Below the pieces are notes generated by a model. That model worked only from the letters and a program-made list of their open reading frames with translations. It searched no databases and had not been told where the DNA came from. A DNA stretch of 53,986 nucleotides from the NCBI GenBank assembly GCA_910585095.1, contig CAJUBU010000021.1:1-53986 (forward strand), read 5' to 3'. This DNA comes from an uncultured Lachnospira sp. (GTDB lineage: Bacteria; Bacillota; Clostridia; Lachnospirales; Lachnospiraceae). The translations under genes and the position numbers were made by a program. Positions 1 through 9,534 of this stretch are shown here, piece by piece; the stretch's first letter is position 1, and every line of letters starts with the position of its first letter.

Positions 1-1582
1 ACGTTTTGCACTCCGATAACCCTTGAGGTATTAAGGTTGTACTGTCAATTCGACCAGCACAAGGTACAGACATATTTGCATTTGCTCTGCCAATAGGAAT
101 AACTAAATCGCCCGTCATAATATCCCCAGACTTACTCACAAAATCACTCGCATGTTTTCCGTCTATGGTATCCGAATCAAACGCATTACCAACCGTTTCA
201 ATCGTTGCTTCTATCCAATCTTCTCCTTTTTCAGCTATAAATGTTCCTGGATAGGTCACTTTTACAGAGCCTGTATAATGAGATGATAAGACACTAACTT
301 CTCCCCAACCCATAAATTTTTGTGCATATAAATCCCATGTTGGTATATCTTCATTGCTTTTTACAATGTATATTTTATAGGAACAATCACCATTTATCCA
401 ACATTTATAGAGTTGAGGGTTAGCTGTATCCCCAGAAAATTTAATAGAAATATTTGTTACACCTCTTTGTCTTCCGCCAATTTTAAATGCAATCACTCTA
501 TCTGCATATTGACCTGTTATTTCAATTCTTACAAAATGGATATATCCGTCTGTTCCTCCTCCTTTGGCTGATGATGAAACTAATAGATTTTTAGTATACA
601 AAGTACCTGTCATCGTATCGCCCGCTTTATTCACTTTTCCATCAACAGTATTCGTCAATGCTGTAATCAAATCTTTTAATACTTTTCCTTGATTAGAAGA
701 TAAAGGTTTATTTGTCACGCTAGAAGTAAGATTGTCTATAATATCCGATACATTGACTTTACTTGCGGTAATTCCATCAATTAAACTTTTATTATTTTTT
801 ATATAAGCTACAATTTCGCTCAACTGGTCGAGTGTTGTATCGTCACTGTCTGCAAGTGTATTCAGTTTATTTGTAAGTGTAGTAATTAAATTTCTTATAT
901 CTGCATGTGAATCTTCTGAACTATTATGTTCAGACACTTTAGATACAATCCTATTTTCTATATTAGGTTTATTTTTAATATAAGCGTCCAAATTACTGTC
1001 TGACACATTCCAATCAGCCTGCACATTTACTTCTGCGCCCTCTTCAATCCCTGACAACTTATTTTTATCAGCATTTGTATAATCATTTGTAGATAATCCT
1101 TTTCCCTCCACCTTATCTACTTTACCCTCTAAATCTTTCTTTGTAGCTGTTACTATATTAGTATCTACTAAAAGCTGCACCACATCGGCATTACTTAACG
1201 CTAACTCCATAAAAAGGCTTAATTCATGCACAACACCATCTGATATTGTTACCTTTTGTGTATCTGGCGTATTACAAATGGCTATTAATACACCATCTTC
1301 ATCAATAATGCCCATTTCCCGTATTGTAAAATCCCCAACATCAAACGGAACAACTGCACCTACTGTCAATATATTTTCTTCTTTGCTTATTTCACAAGAA
1401 TTAATAATACCTCGCCAAATTTCATTTTTAAGCTGTGTTCTATCTGCGCTGGGTTCAAAATATGCCCCTCCGCCATCACCAACGGCAAAATGAGTAATGT
1501 TTAGCTTTTTTCCATGTTTTAAAGCTTCTAACATCTTTTTTGTACCCAAATCCGTTACGATTGAAAAATAATTATCTGCCAT
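1..1582 (-). CDS. Phage tail fibre / tail-collar protein, 3' part outside window
   Basis: The frame is open from the ATG at 1582 to the window edge (at least 527 residues) and was read directly from the reverse strand. The first ~150 residues (MADNYFSIVTDLGTKKM..., then FAVGDGGG and REMGIIDEDG) match the N-terminal attachment domain of phage tail-collar fibres (DUF3751 type), which fixes the fibre to the baseplate. Later parts carry fibre shaft motifs: EEGAEVNVQADWN, two GDTMTG/GDIMTG repeats and TIDGKHASDF. It follows the gpI gene with no gap, as gpH follows gpI in P2. The C-terminal receptor-binding tip and any chaperone gene lie outside the window. Family assignment is from motif recognition; host receptor cannot be inferred. 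Confidence 0.85.
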   Translation of the reverse strand, partial: MADNYFSIVTDLGTKKMLEALKHGKKLNITHFAVGDGGGAYFEPSADRTQLKNEIWRGIINSCEISKEENILTVGAVVPFDVGDFTIREMGIIDEDGVLIAICNTPDTQKVTISDGVVHELSLFMELALSNADVVQLLVDTNIVTATKKDLEGKVDKVEGKGLSTNDYTNADKNKLSGIEEGAEVNVQADWNVSDSNLDAYIKNKPNIENRIVSKVSEHNSSEDSHADIRNLITTLTNKLNTLADSDDTTLDQLSEIVAYIKNNKSLIDGITASKVNVSDIIDNLTSSVTNKPLSSNQGKVLKDLITALTNTVDGKVNKAGDTMTGTLYTKNLLVSSSAKGGGTDGYIHFVRIEITGQYADRVIAFKIGGRQRGVTNISIKFSGDTANPQLYKCWINGDCSYKIYIVKSNEDIPTWDLYAQKFMGWGEVSVLSSHYTGSVKVTYPGTFIAEKGEDWIEATIETVGNAFDSDTIDGKHASDFVSKSGDIMTGDLVIPIGRANANMSVPCAGRIDSTTLIPQGLSECKT

Positions 1583-2155
1583 TTAATTCTCCTTTGCCTT
1601 TATTTTTAAAATGGATTTTACTGTTAAATACGATACTGTTCTTTTTGTTACTCTGTTTATCATATTATAAAAAACCTTATCGCAATGCGAACGAATATTT
1701 TTATAAAACTTCATATGCTCATCAACTGTTTTTATTTCACTTTCTGTCAATCCACCATTTCTAATATTTATTTTTACGCGAAAAGTATAAGGACTTCCCC
1801 CATAATTAAACCATTCTTCTACATCTGCTTCATTGTATATATTTCTTAGAACCGTCTCAACAGCATTTTTTGTTCCTAGTTTCTGATGAACTCGTATACT
1901 ATCTTTAATAATCGCCCTTTTCGTTTCAATATTGTAATTGTAATTATACCAGTCAATATGCAAATCATAAGCTAATATATCAAGGCAAGATTCGGACAAT
2001 GTATCAATATTGGCATATATCATATTTTTCTTTGTTTCAATTGCAGTTATATACAGTTCTTGCGCAATCAACTTTCCCAAAGTAGCCATATTTTCATCTC
2101 GCATTAATGCGGGCGGAAATGTTGATAAAAAATGATTATCGGTTATTTTATTCAT
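1583..2155 (-). CDS. Phage tail protein I (P2 gpI-like)
   Basis: This 190-residue protein has the FLSTFPPAL start, a helical LAYDLHIDWYNYNYN segment and KLGTKNAVETVLRNIY, all typical of the P2 gpI family of baseplate proteins that link the J wedge to the fibres. I chose the ATG at 2155 (MNKITDN), preceded by GGAGGCG at good spacing, over the upstream TTG at 2170. It overlaps the end of the J gene by 8 bases, consistent with translational coupling. Position between J and the fibre gene matches P2 order J-I-H. Confidence 0.85.
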   Translation of the reverse strand: MNKITDNHFLSTFPPALMRDENMATLGKLIAQELYITAIETKKNMIYANIDTLSESCLDILAYDLHIDWYNYNYNIETKRAIIKDSIRVHQKLGTKNAVETVLRNIYNEADVEEWFNYGGSPYTFRVKINIRNGGLTESEIKTVDEHMKFYKNIRSHCDKVFYNMINRVTKRTVSYLTVKSILKIKAKEN

Positions 2156-3290
2156 CTTCCACGCCTCCAAACGTCACATTACAACTTCTTAACACCGCAA
2201 TACTTCCTTTTTCCACTAGTGTAAATGCTGGTGATACAATATCTAATCGTTTAATATTAGCCTGCATAAGAGTAGCATTAAAATAAGATGGGTTAATATC
2301 TCTCCCCATCTTCCCAGTTTGCCACATAATATAATTGTCTACACCCATTTTTATAGCTTTTTCTATATCTGTTATCTTATTTTTGCAATCCGAAGAAATA
2401 TAATATACAGCTTCAATATCAAAAGGAACTATTGTAGGCGCTGATACAGTTACGTTATCCGTTAATGGTCTTATATCATCTGCATTAAGATAAGTCTGTA
2501 CTTTTTGTATCATTTCTTGCGTTGGCAATTTTCCATCATACAGCATGATACGAACATCAACAATGCCAGGTTCAGGACTTTCTGCAGATACATCGCAAAT
2601 TTCTGCTGACGCACATTTTGCATGATAAATATAACTATTCCTTGAGCCTGCGGTTGTATAGGCTTCCTCACTTTCCCGCATACGATTATATAATGCTGTA
2701 TCGCTTTCTTTTTCACTTCCGCCTGCCGTTATGGTTATATTAGATACTTCTTTAAAATACAAAAACTCACTTGATACTAATTTATCAACTTGACCTGGTA
2801 CAAAATCATTACCTGCTTTTCCTAAAGTTGTACATACGGCGTTGACTTCTGCGTGATTTTCTCCCGCTTTAAAAATCAAATAATCCGTTGTTACAAAATT
2901 GATAAAGCCATCTACTGTTACTTCTAATGTATCTGTTATAATATAATCTTGCGGTAATGTATTGGTGATTAAAAATTGAAGTGTTGTGCTGGCAGCAGTT
3001 GGCTCTAATCTGTATGTATTATGGAAAATCTCACTAAGCGAATCTAAATTTTCGCCTTTCGCATATCGCGGAAGATTTTGTTTTGCAGACTCATTTATCA
3101 ATATGCGTTCTTGTATAATAACACTTGCAATCCACAAAATAAATGCCCGCACAGGGTCGGCGGGATACAGGGTTCTTCCTATCATTTTTTCATATTGTGT
3201 TATCAATTTATGAACTAAATTTTCTGTATCAGTATCTACAAATTCAACATCAGGCAGATTACTTGGTATATTTCTTATTGTATTCTCCAT
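2148..3290 (-). CDS. Baseplate J-like protein
   Basis: A 380-residue protein of the P2 gpJ / Mu gp47 family, the wedge component at the edge of a contractile-tail baseplate. The diagnostic core is visible: GGSEKESDTALYNRMRESEE (about residues 190-210), then GSRNSYIYHAKCA and PGIVDVRIMLYDG. The N-terminus (PSNLPDVEFVDTDTENLV) is also family-like. The ATG at 3290 follows a GGAGGT; the first 32 bases overlap the end of the gp25-like gene. Length is normal for the family and no key region is missing. Confidence 0.92.
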   Translation of the reverse strand: MENTIRNIPSNLPDVEFVDTDTENLVHKLITQYEKMIGRTLYPADPVRAFILWIASVIIQERILINESAKQNLPRYAKGENLDSLSEIFHNTYRLEPTAASTTLQFLITNTLPQDYIITDTLEVTVDGFINFVTTDYLIFKAGENHAEVNAVCTTLGKAGNDFVPGQVDKLVSSEFLYFKEVSNITITAGGSEKESDTALYNRMRESEEAYTTAGSRNSYIYHAKCASAEICDVSAESPEPGIVDVRIMLYDGKLPTQEMIQKVQTYLNADDIRPLTDNVTVSAPTIVPFDIEAVYYISSDCKNKITDIEKAIKMGVDNYIMWQTGKMGRDINPSYFNATLMQANIKRLDIVSPAFTLVEKGSIAVLRSCNVTFGGVEDE

Positions 3291-3600
3291 TTATGTCTAC
3301 CTCCACAATAGGTTTTAATACCCCTCTTTCATAGTCGGTTTTAAAATCTATTTTTACAATTGTTACTCTTGGCTCATACGCCGTTGTTTTATCGTAAATA
3401 TCAGTTGTTATCAATGCTTTTGCTGCTTTTATAGGTTTATCTATATAGGTTGCATTTAACCCTAATGCACGGTCTAGGGGTATATCATACTCTAAGGAAG
3501 AATACAAAAAATAAAGATTCTGTATAATTTCCTCTTCGATTGTTGCAGGAACAAGACGGATGTTTTCTTTTGTTATCGTTGTATCTATTGTGCGTCTCAT
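3259..3600 (-). CDS. gp25/GPW-like baseplate wedge protein
   Basis: A 113-residue protein with the short lysozyme-like fold of T4 gp25 / P2 gpW. Supporting features are NIRLVPATIEEEIIQNLYFLYSSLEYDIPLDRALGLN at the start and EPRVTIVKIDFKTDYE-type strand toward the C-terminus, plus its place just upstream of J. It initiates sheath assembly on the baseplate in the known families. The start has AAAGG at suitable spacing. It overlaps J by 32 bases. The C-terminal third is more divergent than the rest, so the assignment rests on the N-terminal half and on synteny. Confidence 0.82.
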   Translation of the reverse strand: MRRTIDTTITKENIRLVPATIEEEIIQNLYFLYSSLEYDIPLDRALGLNATYIDKPIKAAKALITTDIYDKTTAYEPRVTIVKIDFKTDYERGVLKPIVEVDINGEYNKKYTK

Positions 3601-3603
3601 ATA

Positions 3604-3999
3604 TTACCTTTCTGCATATTCTTCTAAAGATAGTTTACTTTCTGCAATTAATAAATTTCCTTCATTGTCAATTTTGTTATATCCTTTTGAATGGGATGTA
3701 ATAACCCATTTTGTACCATACCTTTTGCCACCGATAACTAAGGATAAAATTTTTCCTTCTTCTCTATACTCATCTATCTTTGTTTGCATTTCATAAGGAT
3801 TGACCCCTAAAAAAACAGACAGATAAATAGAAAGGCTAGCAGAATCCGTTTCATTATATTGAAATTCTAACAACGGCTTTTTATGATGTCTTGTATGTTT
3901 TGCATAATTTGTTTTGCTCTCAATCTGCAAGCCATCAAATGTTTTAATGGTATTTTGCGACACACAAAATACAATATCTCCAAGTGTTCCTATTGCCAT
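3604..3999 (-). CDS. Phage tail protein GpU-like
   Basis: 131 residues with the pattern of the P2 gpU tail-terminator family: GTLGDIVFCV at the start, KTNYAKHTRHHKKPLLEFQYNE (about 28-50), a glycine-rich LVIGGKRYGTKWVIT strand and a final NLLIAESKLSLEEYAE. GpU caps the tail tube. Here the gene lies between V and gp25 rather than between E/T and D as in P2, so it could be a baseplate-associated paralogue. A GGAGG precedes the ATG; 3 bases separate it from the gp25-like gene. Confidence 0.72.
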   Translation of the reverse strand: MAIGTLGDIVFCVSQNTIKTFDGLQIESKTNYAKHTRHHKKPLLEFQYNETDSASLSIYLSVFLGVNPYEMQTKIDEYREEGKILSLVIGGKRYGTKWVITSHSKGYNKIDNEGNLLIAESKLSLEEYAER

Positions 4000-4296
4000 T
4001 TAAATACCTCCCAAAATAAATCCGTCCCCGTCACCATCAGGATAAAACAGACATACCACCCATTGACCGACTTGTGGCAACCATTGTTCTATTTCTACAT
4101 TATAATCGGATAATGTATCATCTTTATTTTTTATCTCTATTTTGGGCATATTTTGCACAATTTTAAGTTCACTTGTAACAATACCTTGTTCGGGTATCTG
4201 CACCCTAGCGGTTTTATTTTCGCTGTTTACTTTACTTACAATTCCAACTCTTACTATATTTTTTAATGATTGTATTTCATTATTAAACTGTTGCAA
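4000..4296 (-). CDS. Short baseplate assembly protein V (spike base)
   Basis: 98 residues resembling the OB-fold part of P2 gpV (Phage_base_V): VRVGIVSKVNSENKTARVQIPE (about 15-37), WLPQVGQWVVCLFYPDGDGDGFILGGI at the end. It lacks the C-terminal beta-helical spike of P2 gpV, so only the N-terminal ring domain is encoded. The start is a TTG directly after the stop of the D gene (4297), served by GGAGGG within the end of D. A separate spike-tip gene was not seen in this window. Confidence 0.8.
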   Translation of the reverse strand: MQQFNNEIQSLKNIVRVGIVSKVNSENKTARVQIPEQGIVTSELKIVQNMPKIEIKNKDDTLSDYNVEIEQWLPQVGQWVVCLFYPDGDGDGFILGGI

Positions 4297-5613
4297 TTAA
4301 TATCCCTCCAGACAACTGCGTAATTTAATCTGCACCTTATATCCGCCTGTAATTGTATGTGTTGCTTGTTCTACAATATATTTCCCGTCAAATTCGCCAT
4401 ATCCATGCACGCATACGGTAATTCCTGCTACATAGTCTACGTCACCCATAAGTGTAAATTCTGCGGTGGTTTCTTTCTTATTTCTTGCTCGAAGTGATTT
4501 TCTAGCCAACTCATAAGCTTCAGCTACACTAGATACTTTTTGTTTTACTTCTAGCTTTTGGTCGTCTGAATTGGCATTTGCTGGCGTATAAGTCGCTTCT
4601 ATTGTTTCTTTTGTGTTCGGATTTGTATAAATAACATGACAGGAAGAATAAGAAGTATCTGCTGTTTTTGTAGTAAAATTATAACTGATAATATTCCCCT
4701 CTCCAGCTTCTATATTTTTTACTTCTGCTTTTTCTTCATAGTCTAGCGCGTCAAATAATACAATGGTATTTGATGTAACTTTTAATGAGATTCCAGCCAT
4801 TTTACACATTTTTTGAAGAAATACTATGTCGGTCATATTAATTTGTTCTTTTCGCTCAAAAACAGGGTTAAAATTAGATAAATACAGTAATTCCATACCA
4901 CTTTTTTCAGCCATTCTGCCTGCTATATTTTTTAGTGTGATATTCTCCCAAACTTTATTATGCTTTGTCTGCCTTAATTGGGTTTTATAAGAAATTGATG
5001 TAGCATTGATTGTAAGCTTTTGAGGTGGTCCAGTGTAATTTACACTATCAATTTCAAAGACCCCACAATCTAATACTTTGTCTTTTCCATCAGAACATAC
5101 ATTTTTTTGAATAACCATAGCATGTATTTCAGTACCTTTGAAGGCTCTTTTCTCCGACACTTTGCTTGTTTGTGTTGTTGTAATGGTTTCACCTTCTACA
5201 TCAGAAGCATTAACCCAGCCATATACATTTTCGCGATCTTGTGAAATTAAATGATAAGGGGGTTCATTGTTATTAACAATGGTACACATACACCTGCTTG
5301 CACCTCTTATTACGGTAGATTCTACTGCCATTGAGGATATATAAACGCCTCCGCCCTTAAATTGTACAATATTTCCTTCTTTTATCTCTCCTGTTGTTGT
5401 GACTTCTTTTGTTGCAGTTCTATTGGTATTTAACCAGTCTTTTATCCAGTTGCCTTCTCTGTCGTCAAGGGATATAGAAATATCGTCCGTTTCGTCCTCT
5501 TCCTTATCGGTAAACGATAAAGATAATAAATATTTTGAAAGGTCTTTTGAAATATCAACATCTTTAAAATAAAGTCTAACCTCTGTTCGTCTTGCTAATG
5601 TTTTGTCACTCAT
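4297..5613 (-). CDS. Tail hub protein, phage protein D-like
   Basis: 438 residues of the P2 gpD / T4 gp27 hub family (often called late control protein D). Visible hallmarks: KDVDISKDLSKYLLSLSFTD near the N-terminus, CGVFEIDSVNYTGPP mid-protein, QINMTDIVFLQKMCKMAGISL (about 265-285) and a C-terminal strand-rich segment GVTVCV-like GITVCVHGYGEFDGKYIVEQ. The hub forms the centre of the baseplate and threads the tube. It overlaps the LysM-like X gene by 8 bases. An odd insertion between about residues 90 and 170 contains an SH3-like stretch (NVYGWVNASDVEG), which could bind cell wall; this is inference. Confidence 0.85.
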   Translation of the reverse strand: MSDKTLARRTEVRLYFKDVDISKDLSKYLLSLSFTDKEEDETDDISISLDDREGNWIKDWLNTNRTATKEVTTTGEIKEGNIVQFKGGGVYISSMAVESTVIRGASRCMCTIVNNNEPPYHLISQDRENVYGWVNASDVEGETITTTQTSKVSEKRAFKGTEIHAMVIQKNVCSDGKDKVLDCGVFEIDSVNYTGPPQKLTINATSISYKTQLRQTKHNKVWENITLKNIAGRMAEKSGMELLYLSNFNPVFERKEQINMTDIVFLQKMCKMAGISLKVTSNTIVLFDALDYEEKAEVKNIEAGEGNIISYNFTTKTADTSYSSCHVIYTNPNTKETIEATYTPANANSDDQKLEVKQKVSSVAEAYELARKSLRARNKKETTAEFTLMGDVDYVAGITVCVHGYGEFDGKYIVEQATHTITGGYKVQIKLRSCLEGY

Positions 5614-5827
5614 TTACAACCACTCCCCTTTTCCATAATGGTAAAGAAGCCGATACTTTTAATGTAATTTCTGGCAATTTCAAAACAATTCCTGATGGAA
5701 AGATAAAAATATCTTTATATTCTAAATTTTCCTTCATTAGAATATCCATATACATCTCATCACCCCATACTTTATAAGCGATAATATCCCATGTATCGCC
5801 TGATTTTGTAGTATATGTATTAAGCAT
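5606..5827 (-). CDS. Tail protein X (LysM-like)
   Basis: About 73 residues starting at ATG 5827 (MLNTYTTKSGDTWDIIAYKVWG). The TYTTKSGDTWDIIAYKVWGD start is the LysM-like signature of P2 gpX, and FIFPSGIVLKLPE completes the single LysM repeat. GpX sits between the tape measure and D in P2-like tails, as here. The ATG overlaps the stop of the tape-measure frame (5820-5822). I preferred this ATG to a TTG six bases upstream. Confidence 0.85.
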   Translation of the reverse strand: MLNTYTTKSGDTWDIIAYKVWGDEMYMDILMKENLEYKDIFIFPSGIVLKLPEITLKVSASLPLWKRGVVVNE

Positions 5828-6371
5828 AGACAACCCTGCTTTCTCTTTCTTGCTGCTCTCTTAAAACCATATGTATCATTTCGCGCAATTTTTCTAAAAA
5901 CTCTTCATCGTATTGTTGTAATTGTCCTTTAATTTCACTTATATTTCCTGAACTTGAACCTGTCACTGTAACACTCGGAGAATTAGTCACCTGAATAACA
6001 ATTGTACCTGTTCCATTCGTTACCATATTTACATTATTTGCACTGCCTACATTTTCACCTATATTTTTAGCTTTTGCTATATTGGAAAAAATTTGCCCTG
6101 TTTGTGCTGCTGTAAATACTTTACGATTCGCGGCATTGGTTATTAATTCCGGTCCCTGCTCTCCAGCTATAAATGTGCTTGGTGTTTTGTTTGTACCTTT
6201 TGCAAACTCTGGTATTTCTGGAATATTAAGCTGCGCACCGCCAACAATCGGTACCCAGTCTGGAATTTTTAATTTATTTAAACCACGTATAACCCCATTA
6301 ATAACTGACACAATCGCTCGAAATGGTGCTTTAAATATTTCACCAAGTCCCTAATCGGTAAAATCGTTTGC

Positions 6372-6767
6372 ACCAAATTAATAATAACTGGTAAAATCGT
6401 TTGTATAATTTGTGAAAGCACTGGTACAATAACGTTAAAAAGTTCAACAAACACAGGCAACACGCTTTGAACGATTTGCATAATAATTGGTAATAATGTT
6501 CGCACTAAATTAATAATAACAGGTAATATTGCCTGTATAATTTGTGAAAGTACTGGTACAATAATATTGAAAAGTTGTATAAATACTGGCAAAATACTTT
6601 GAATGATTTGCATAATAATCGGCAACAATATTCGCACTAAATTAATAATAACAGGCAATATTGCTTGTATAATTTGTGAAAGCACTGGTACAATAATATT
6701 GAAAAGTTGTATAAATACTGGCAAAATACTTTGAACGATTTGCATAATAATCGGTAATAATGTCTTT
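6372..6767 (-). repeat. 132-bp tandem repeats in the tape-measure gene
   Basis: Three consecutive 132-bp units with high similarity start at 6372, 6504 and 6636 (anchor: ACTAAATTAATAATAAC on the plus strand, with CC for CT in the first). Each encodes 44 residues of the hydrophobic type VLSQIIQAILPVIINLVR...LLPIIMQIIQSILPV. 44 is 4 x 11. Confidence 0.9.
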
Positions 6768-6795
6768 ACTAAATTAATAATAACAGGTAGTATAG

Positions 6796-6894
6796 CAGTT
6801 ATTAGTTGTCCCAAAACGGATAATATAGCACTTATTAATTGCCCTAAAACAGGTAATACAGCACTTATCAATTGTCCAATTACAGGTATAATCT
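6796..6894 (-). repeat. 33-bp tandem repeats in the tape-measure gene
   Basis: Units begin at 6796, 6829 and 6862, exactly 33 bp apart, encoding the 11-residue repeat VLGQLISAVLP / VLGQLISAILS / VLGQLITAILP. This is the elementary 11-residue unit from which the neighbouring 44-residue units could have grown. Confidence 0.88.
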
Positions 6895-8978
6895 GCATAA
6901 TTAAATTTCCAATAGTTGGAAGTACACTTTTAAGGGTATCAAATATACCACCTGTACCATTTGTAAAAAATACCGATTTCATGGTTGCGCCAACTTGAGA
7001 TATAATTCCCCAAAGTTTATCAAACACAGCTAGACCTTCATCACCAAATGTTTTTTGTATAAACCCTCGTACTTGTTCTAAATGATTTGATACATAATAA
7101 ATAGCACCGCCTACTGCTGTAACAATCCCAATTAAAGGAGAGATTTTTGCAACAATTCCGCCAAAACCTCCACCCATACTACTTAAATACTTCGTAAAAC
7201 CTAAGCCCTTAATCGTTGTAAAAGCCTTTTGTATTGAAAGCAATCCGCCTTTTACTTGCAAAAATCCCATTTTTGCAACTAAGCTTCCTGCCTTTAATCC
7301 AATAAGTGAAGCGGCTACTTTTGCAATCGTTTTAACTGCTTCTGGATTTTCCCTGACAAAAGTGGTAACAACTTCTGTTATTTTTGTAAATCGCTTTATT
7401 CCTTCTGTAAGTACTGGCAATAACATTTCGCCTAATTCTACCTGCAATGCGTCAAAGGCTGATTTTGCAAGCGTGATACTTCCGTTTAGATTATCAAGTT
7501 TTATATCCGCCATTCGCTTTGCCGCGCCATCACAATTATATACAGCGTCCGTTAGTTTATTAAAATCCTGTTCGGACGCATTTACAATCGCTAACATACC
7601 TGCAAAACTTTCTTTACCAAAAATAGCCGTTGCCGCTGCAATTTGCTCTTGTTCACCTAAACCACCAAGACTACTCCTTAAATTTTCTACAACTTCTCCA
7701 AATGATTTCATTGTGCCATCAGCTTGTGTAAGACTAATCCCATATTTATTCATATAAGTGGCTTGCTGTTTCGTAGGCTTTGCCATATTGGCTAATGCCG
7801 TTTTTAAACTCGTTCCTGCCACATCAGCCTTAATACTTGCATTTGCCATTAAACCAATACCTAATGACATATCCTCTACACTATATCCCAATGCACCTGC
7901 AACGGGCGCAACCTTTTGAAAGGTTGAACCCATCATTGACACATTTGTATTAGCATTACTGGACGCTTGTGCTAATACATCCGAAAAACGTCCTGCGTCA
8001 CCTGCTTTTAATCCAAATGCCGTTAAAGCGTCTGTTACAATATCTGAAACAGACCCTAAGTCTTCACCAGAACCACTAGCAAGATTCATAATACCATCTA
8101 TACCATCTAACATATTTTCAGCTTTCCAGCCTGCCATTGCCATATATTCCATCGCTTCGCCGGCTTCTGCCGCTGTAAATGCAGTTGTAGCACCCATCTG
8201 CTTTGCTTTTGCTGCCAATATATTCATGGCTGTTTCTGTTGAATTTGTACCTTCTTTAAAAGTTAAACCTAATTCATCTGCTTTCTCTATTAATTCTGGT
8301 ATATCTTCATCAGCTACATTTCCAGTAATAGCTTTTACCGTTGACATCTGTTCTTCAAATTCTGCTGCCTTTTTTACCGGTCCGGCGTAAATCGCTGTTC
8401 CTAATGCCGCTACTGTGCCAACCAATCCTGTTAGTTGTGATTTTGTCTGTTGAATTGCCTGCTTATTTGCCGCTTGCTTTTCTGTAATTTCTTGTACTTT
8501 TTTCTGTGTCTGTTCTAATCGCTCATATTTTTTCCTTAGTTCTTCTGTATTTTGTCCTAAGTTATTGGTATTAACACCTGCTTCACGCAATGTATTGCCT
8601 AGTTGATTTAAGCGTTCCTCCTCGCGTTGTGTTGCGTCTTTTGCTTTTTGCATAGCTTTTTCATTTGCTTCTAATTGCCTTGTTAATTTCGGCGTTGCCT
8701 GTCCAGATTCTTCCATTTCTTTTGTAAGCCGTTCATGTTCTGCCTGTAACTCATTTACCTTTTCCTTACTTTTTGCCACTGCTTGCTGCTGCTTCTGATA
8801 GGCTGACACATCTTTTAATTTACTGTCTGCATTTCGTAAATCGGATTGTAAAGCAGCCATTGTTTTTGACGCATTTTTAAACGACTGTGAAAAGTTGGGT
8901 CCTAATGTTGCGGTCAACTGAAATAATAATTCAAATTGTTTGCCTGTTGCCATTTTAACCCTCCTTGTCTATAAAAAA

Positions 8979-9481
8979 TTATTTTTGTTCCTTTTCCTGC
9001 TCTTGAATCAACGTATTGTATTCTACAATCCAAAAGTTAAACTCTCGCAATGTTTGATTCAACCAAAAATCCAAACCTGTATGTGTTTCTTTAGATAACA
9101 GTAGACTATTTCGTTTAAACCATCTTATAGGATTATCTCTTATAATCCCGATTTTACTAAAAAATCTCTACACACATTCTTAATTTTCCCAAAATCACTA
9201 ATAGGAAGATTAAGAATAACATCACTTCCTATTCCTGCTGCTTTTGCTGCCAATCGGTACAAAAATGATGTTGAAATTTCTGGCGATAGTGCATATTCGC
9301 CAACAGCCGCCATTTCGTTCTCAATATCTACAAGATGTTTTCCTTTTAATTTTTCAAAATTAAATTCCAATTCTGTATAGGTTTTATCTTCATATGTAAA
9401 AGGTGTTTTAAATTTATGTCTATATTTTCCCATTTGCTCTTTTACGTTGTCACCTGACACAGCCACATTATTTTTATCCAT
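8979..9481 (-). CDS. Tail assembly chaperone E+E' (-1 frameshift product)
   Basis: The E frame and the following frame join at the heptamer T TTT TTA (9164-9158), with zero-frame codons TTT and TTA exactly in slippery register. After slipping, the frame reads FSKIGIIRDNPIRWFKRN... and ends ...EYNTLIQEQEKEQK at the TAA 8981-8979, giving about 167 residues. The added domain contains LDFWLNQTLREFNFWI, like the E' extension of P2 and the T part of lambda GT, which recruits the tape measure. Nine bases after the heptamer lies a perfect 7-bp hairpin (9148-9130). The second frame has no ribosome-binding site or start codon of its own that fits. Confidence 0.88.
9130..9164 (-). promoter_or_regulatory. 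Programmed -1 ribosomal frameshift signal
   Basis: Slippery heptamer TTTTTTA at 9164-9158 in the correct phase, 9-base spacer, then stem GGATTAT (9148-9142), loop AAGAG, stem ATAATCC (9136-9130). The heptamer type is the same as at the HIV gag-pol site; spacer length is within the usual range. Confidence 0.85.
9140..9481 (-). CDS. Tail assembly chaperone E (zero-frame product)
   Basis: 113 residues, matching the gpE-like tail assembly chaperone family (Phage_TAC_7 type): KFKTPFTYEDKTYTELEFNFEKLKGKHLVDIE in the first half and FLYRLAAKAAGIGSDVILNLPISDFGKIKNVCRDFLV in the second. It lies between the tube and tape-measure genes, the conserved place for the chaperone in P2-like and lambda-like tails. 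A GGAGG precedes the ATG. The TAA stop at 9142-9140 falls inside the hairpin that follows the frameshift site, so terminating ribosomes would have opened that stem. Confidence 0.87.
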   Translation of the reverse strand: MDKNNVAVSGDNVKEQMGKYRHKFKTPFTYEDKTYTELEFNFEKLKGKHLVDIENEMAAVGEYALSPEISTSFLYRLAAKAAGIGSDVILNLPISDFGKIKNVCRDFLVKSGL

Positions 9482-9534
9482 TAATAAAATCCTCCATATT
9501 TAATTTTAACTATAAAAAGCACGGTTCCCCATGC

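Larger units (their letters stand above)
5820..8953 (-). pseudogene. Tape-measure protein with a -1 frameshift
   Basis: Residues 1-891 are open from ATG 8953 to 6278. The order is an N-terminal coiled coil (about 25-160), a short hydrophobic segment near 165-180, the PhageMin_Tail core (FEEQMSTVKAITG..., VSDIVTDALTAFG, IGLMANASIKADVAGTSLKTALANM) and a long hydrophobic repeat region. The usual C-terminus (FKAPFRAIVSVINGVI, LKIPDWVPIVGG, AGEQGPELI) is found in the -1 frame, from 6350 to 5820. The zero frame ends in unrelated residues; the -1 frame has a TAG at 6353-6351, so the join must be at the GGG run 6351-6349. One missing G restores a ~1,044-residue protein. It sets tail length. A sequencing error, real mutation or recoding are all possible; the sequence around it is not a classic slippery site. 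Confidence 0.8.

Noticed and set aside
6340..6360. Programmed frameshift in the tape measure
   Set aside because: No X XXY YYZ heptamer in phase and no adjacent stem; simple loss of one G explains it better.
6372..6767. CRISPR-like array
   Set aside because: The repeats are in-frame coding units of the tape measure without spacers.
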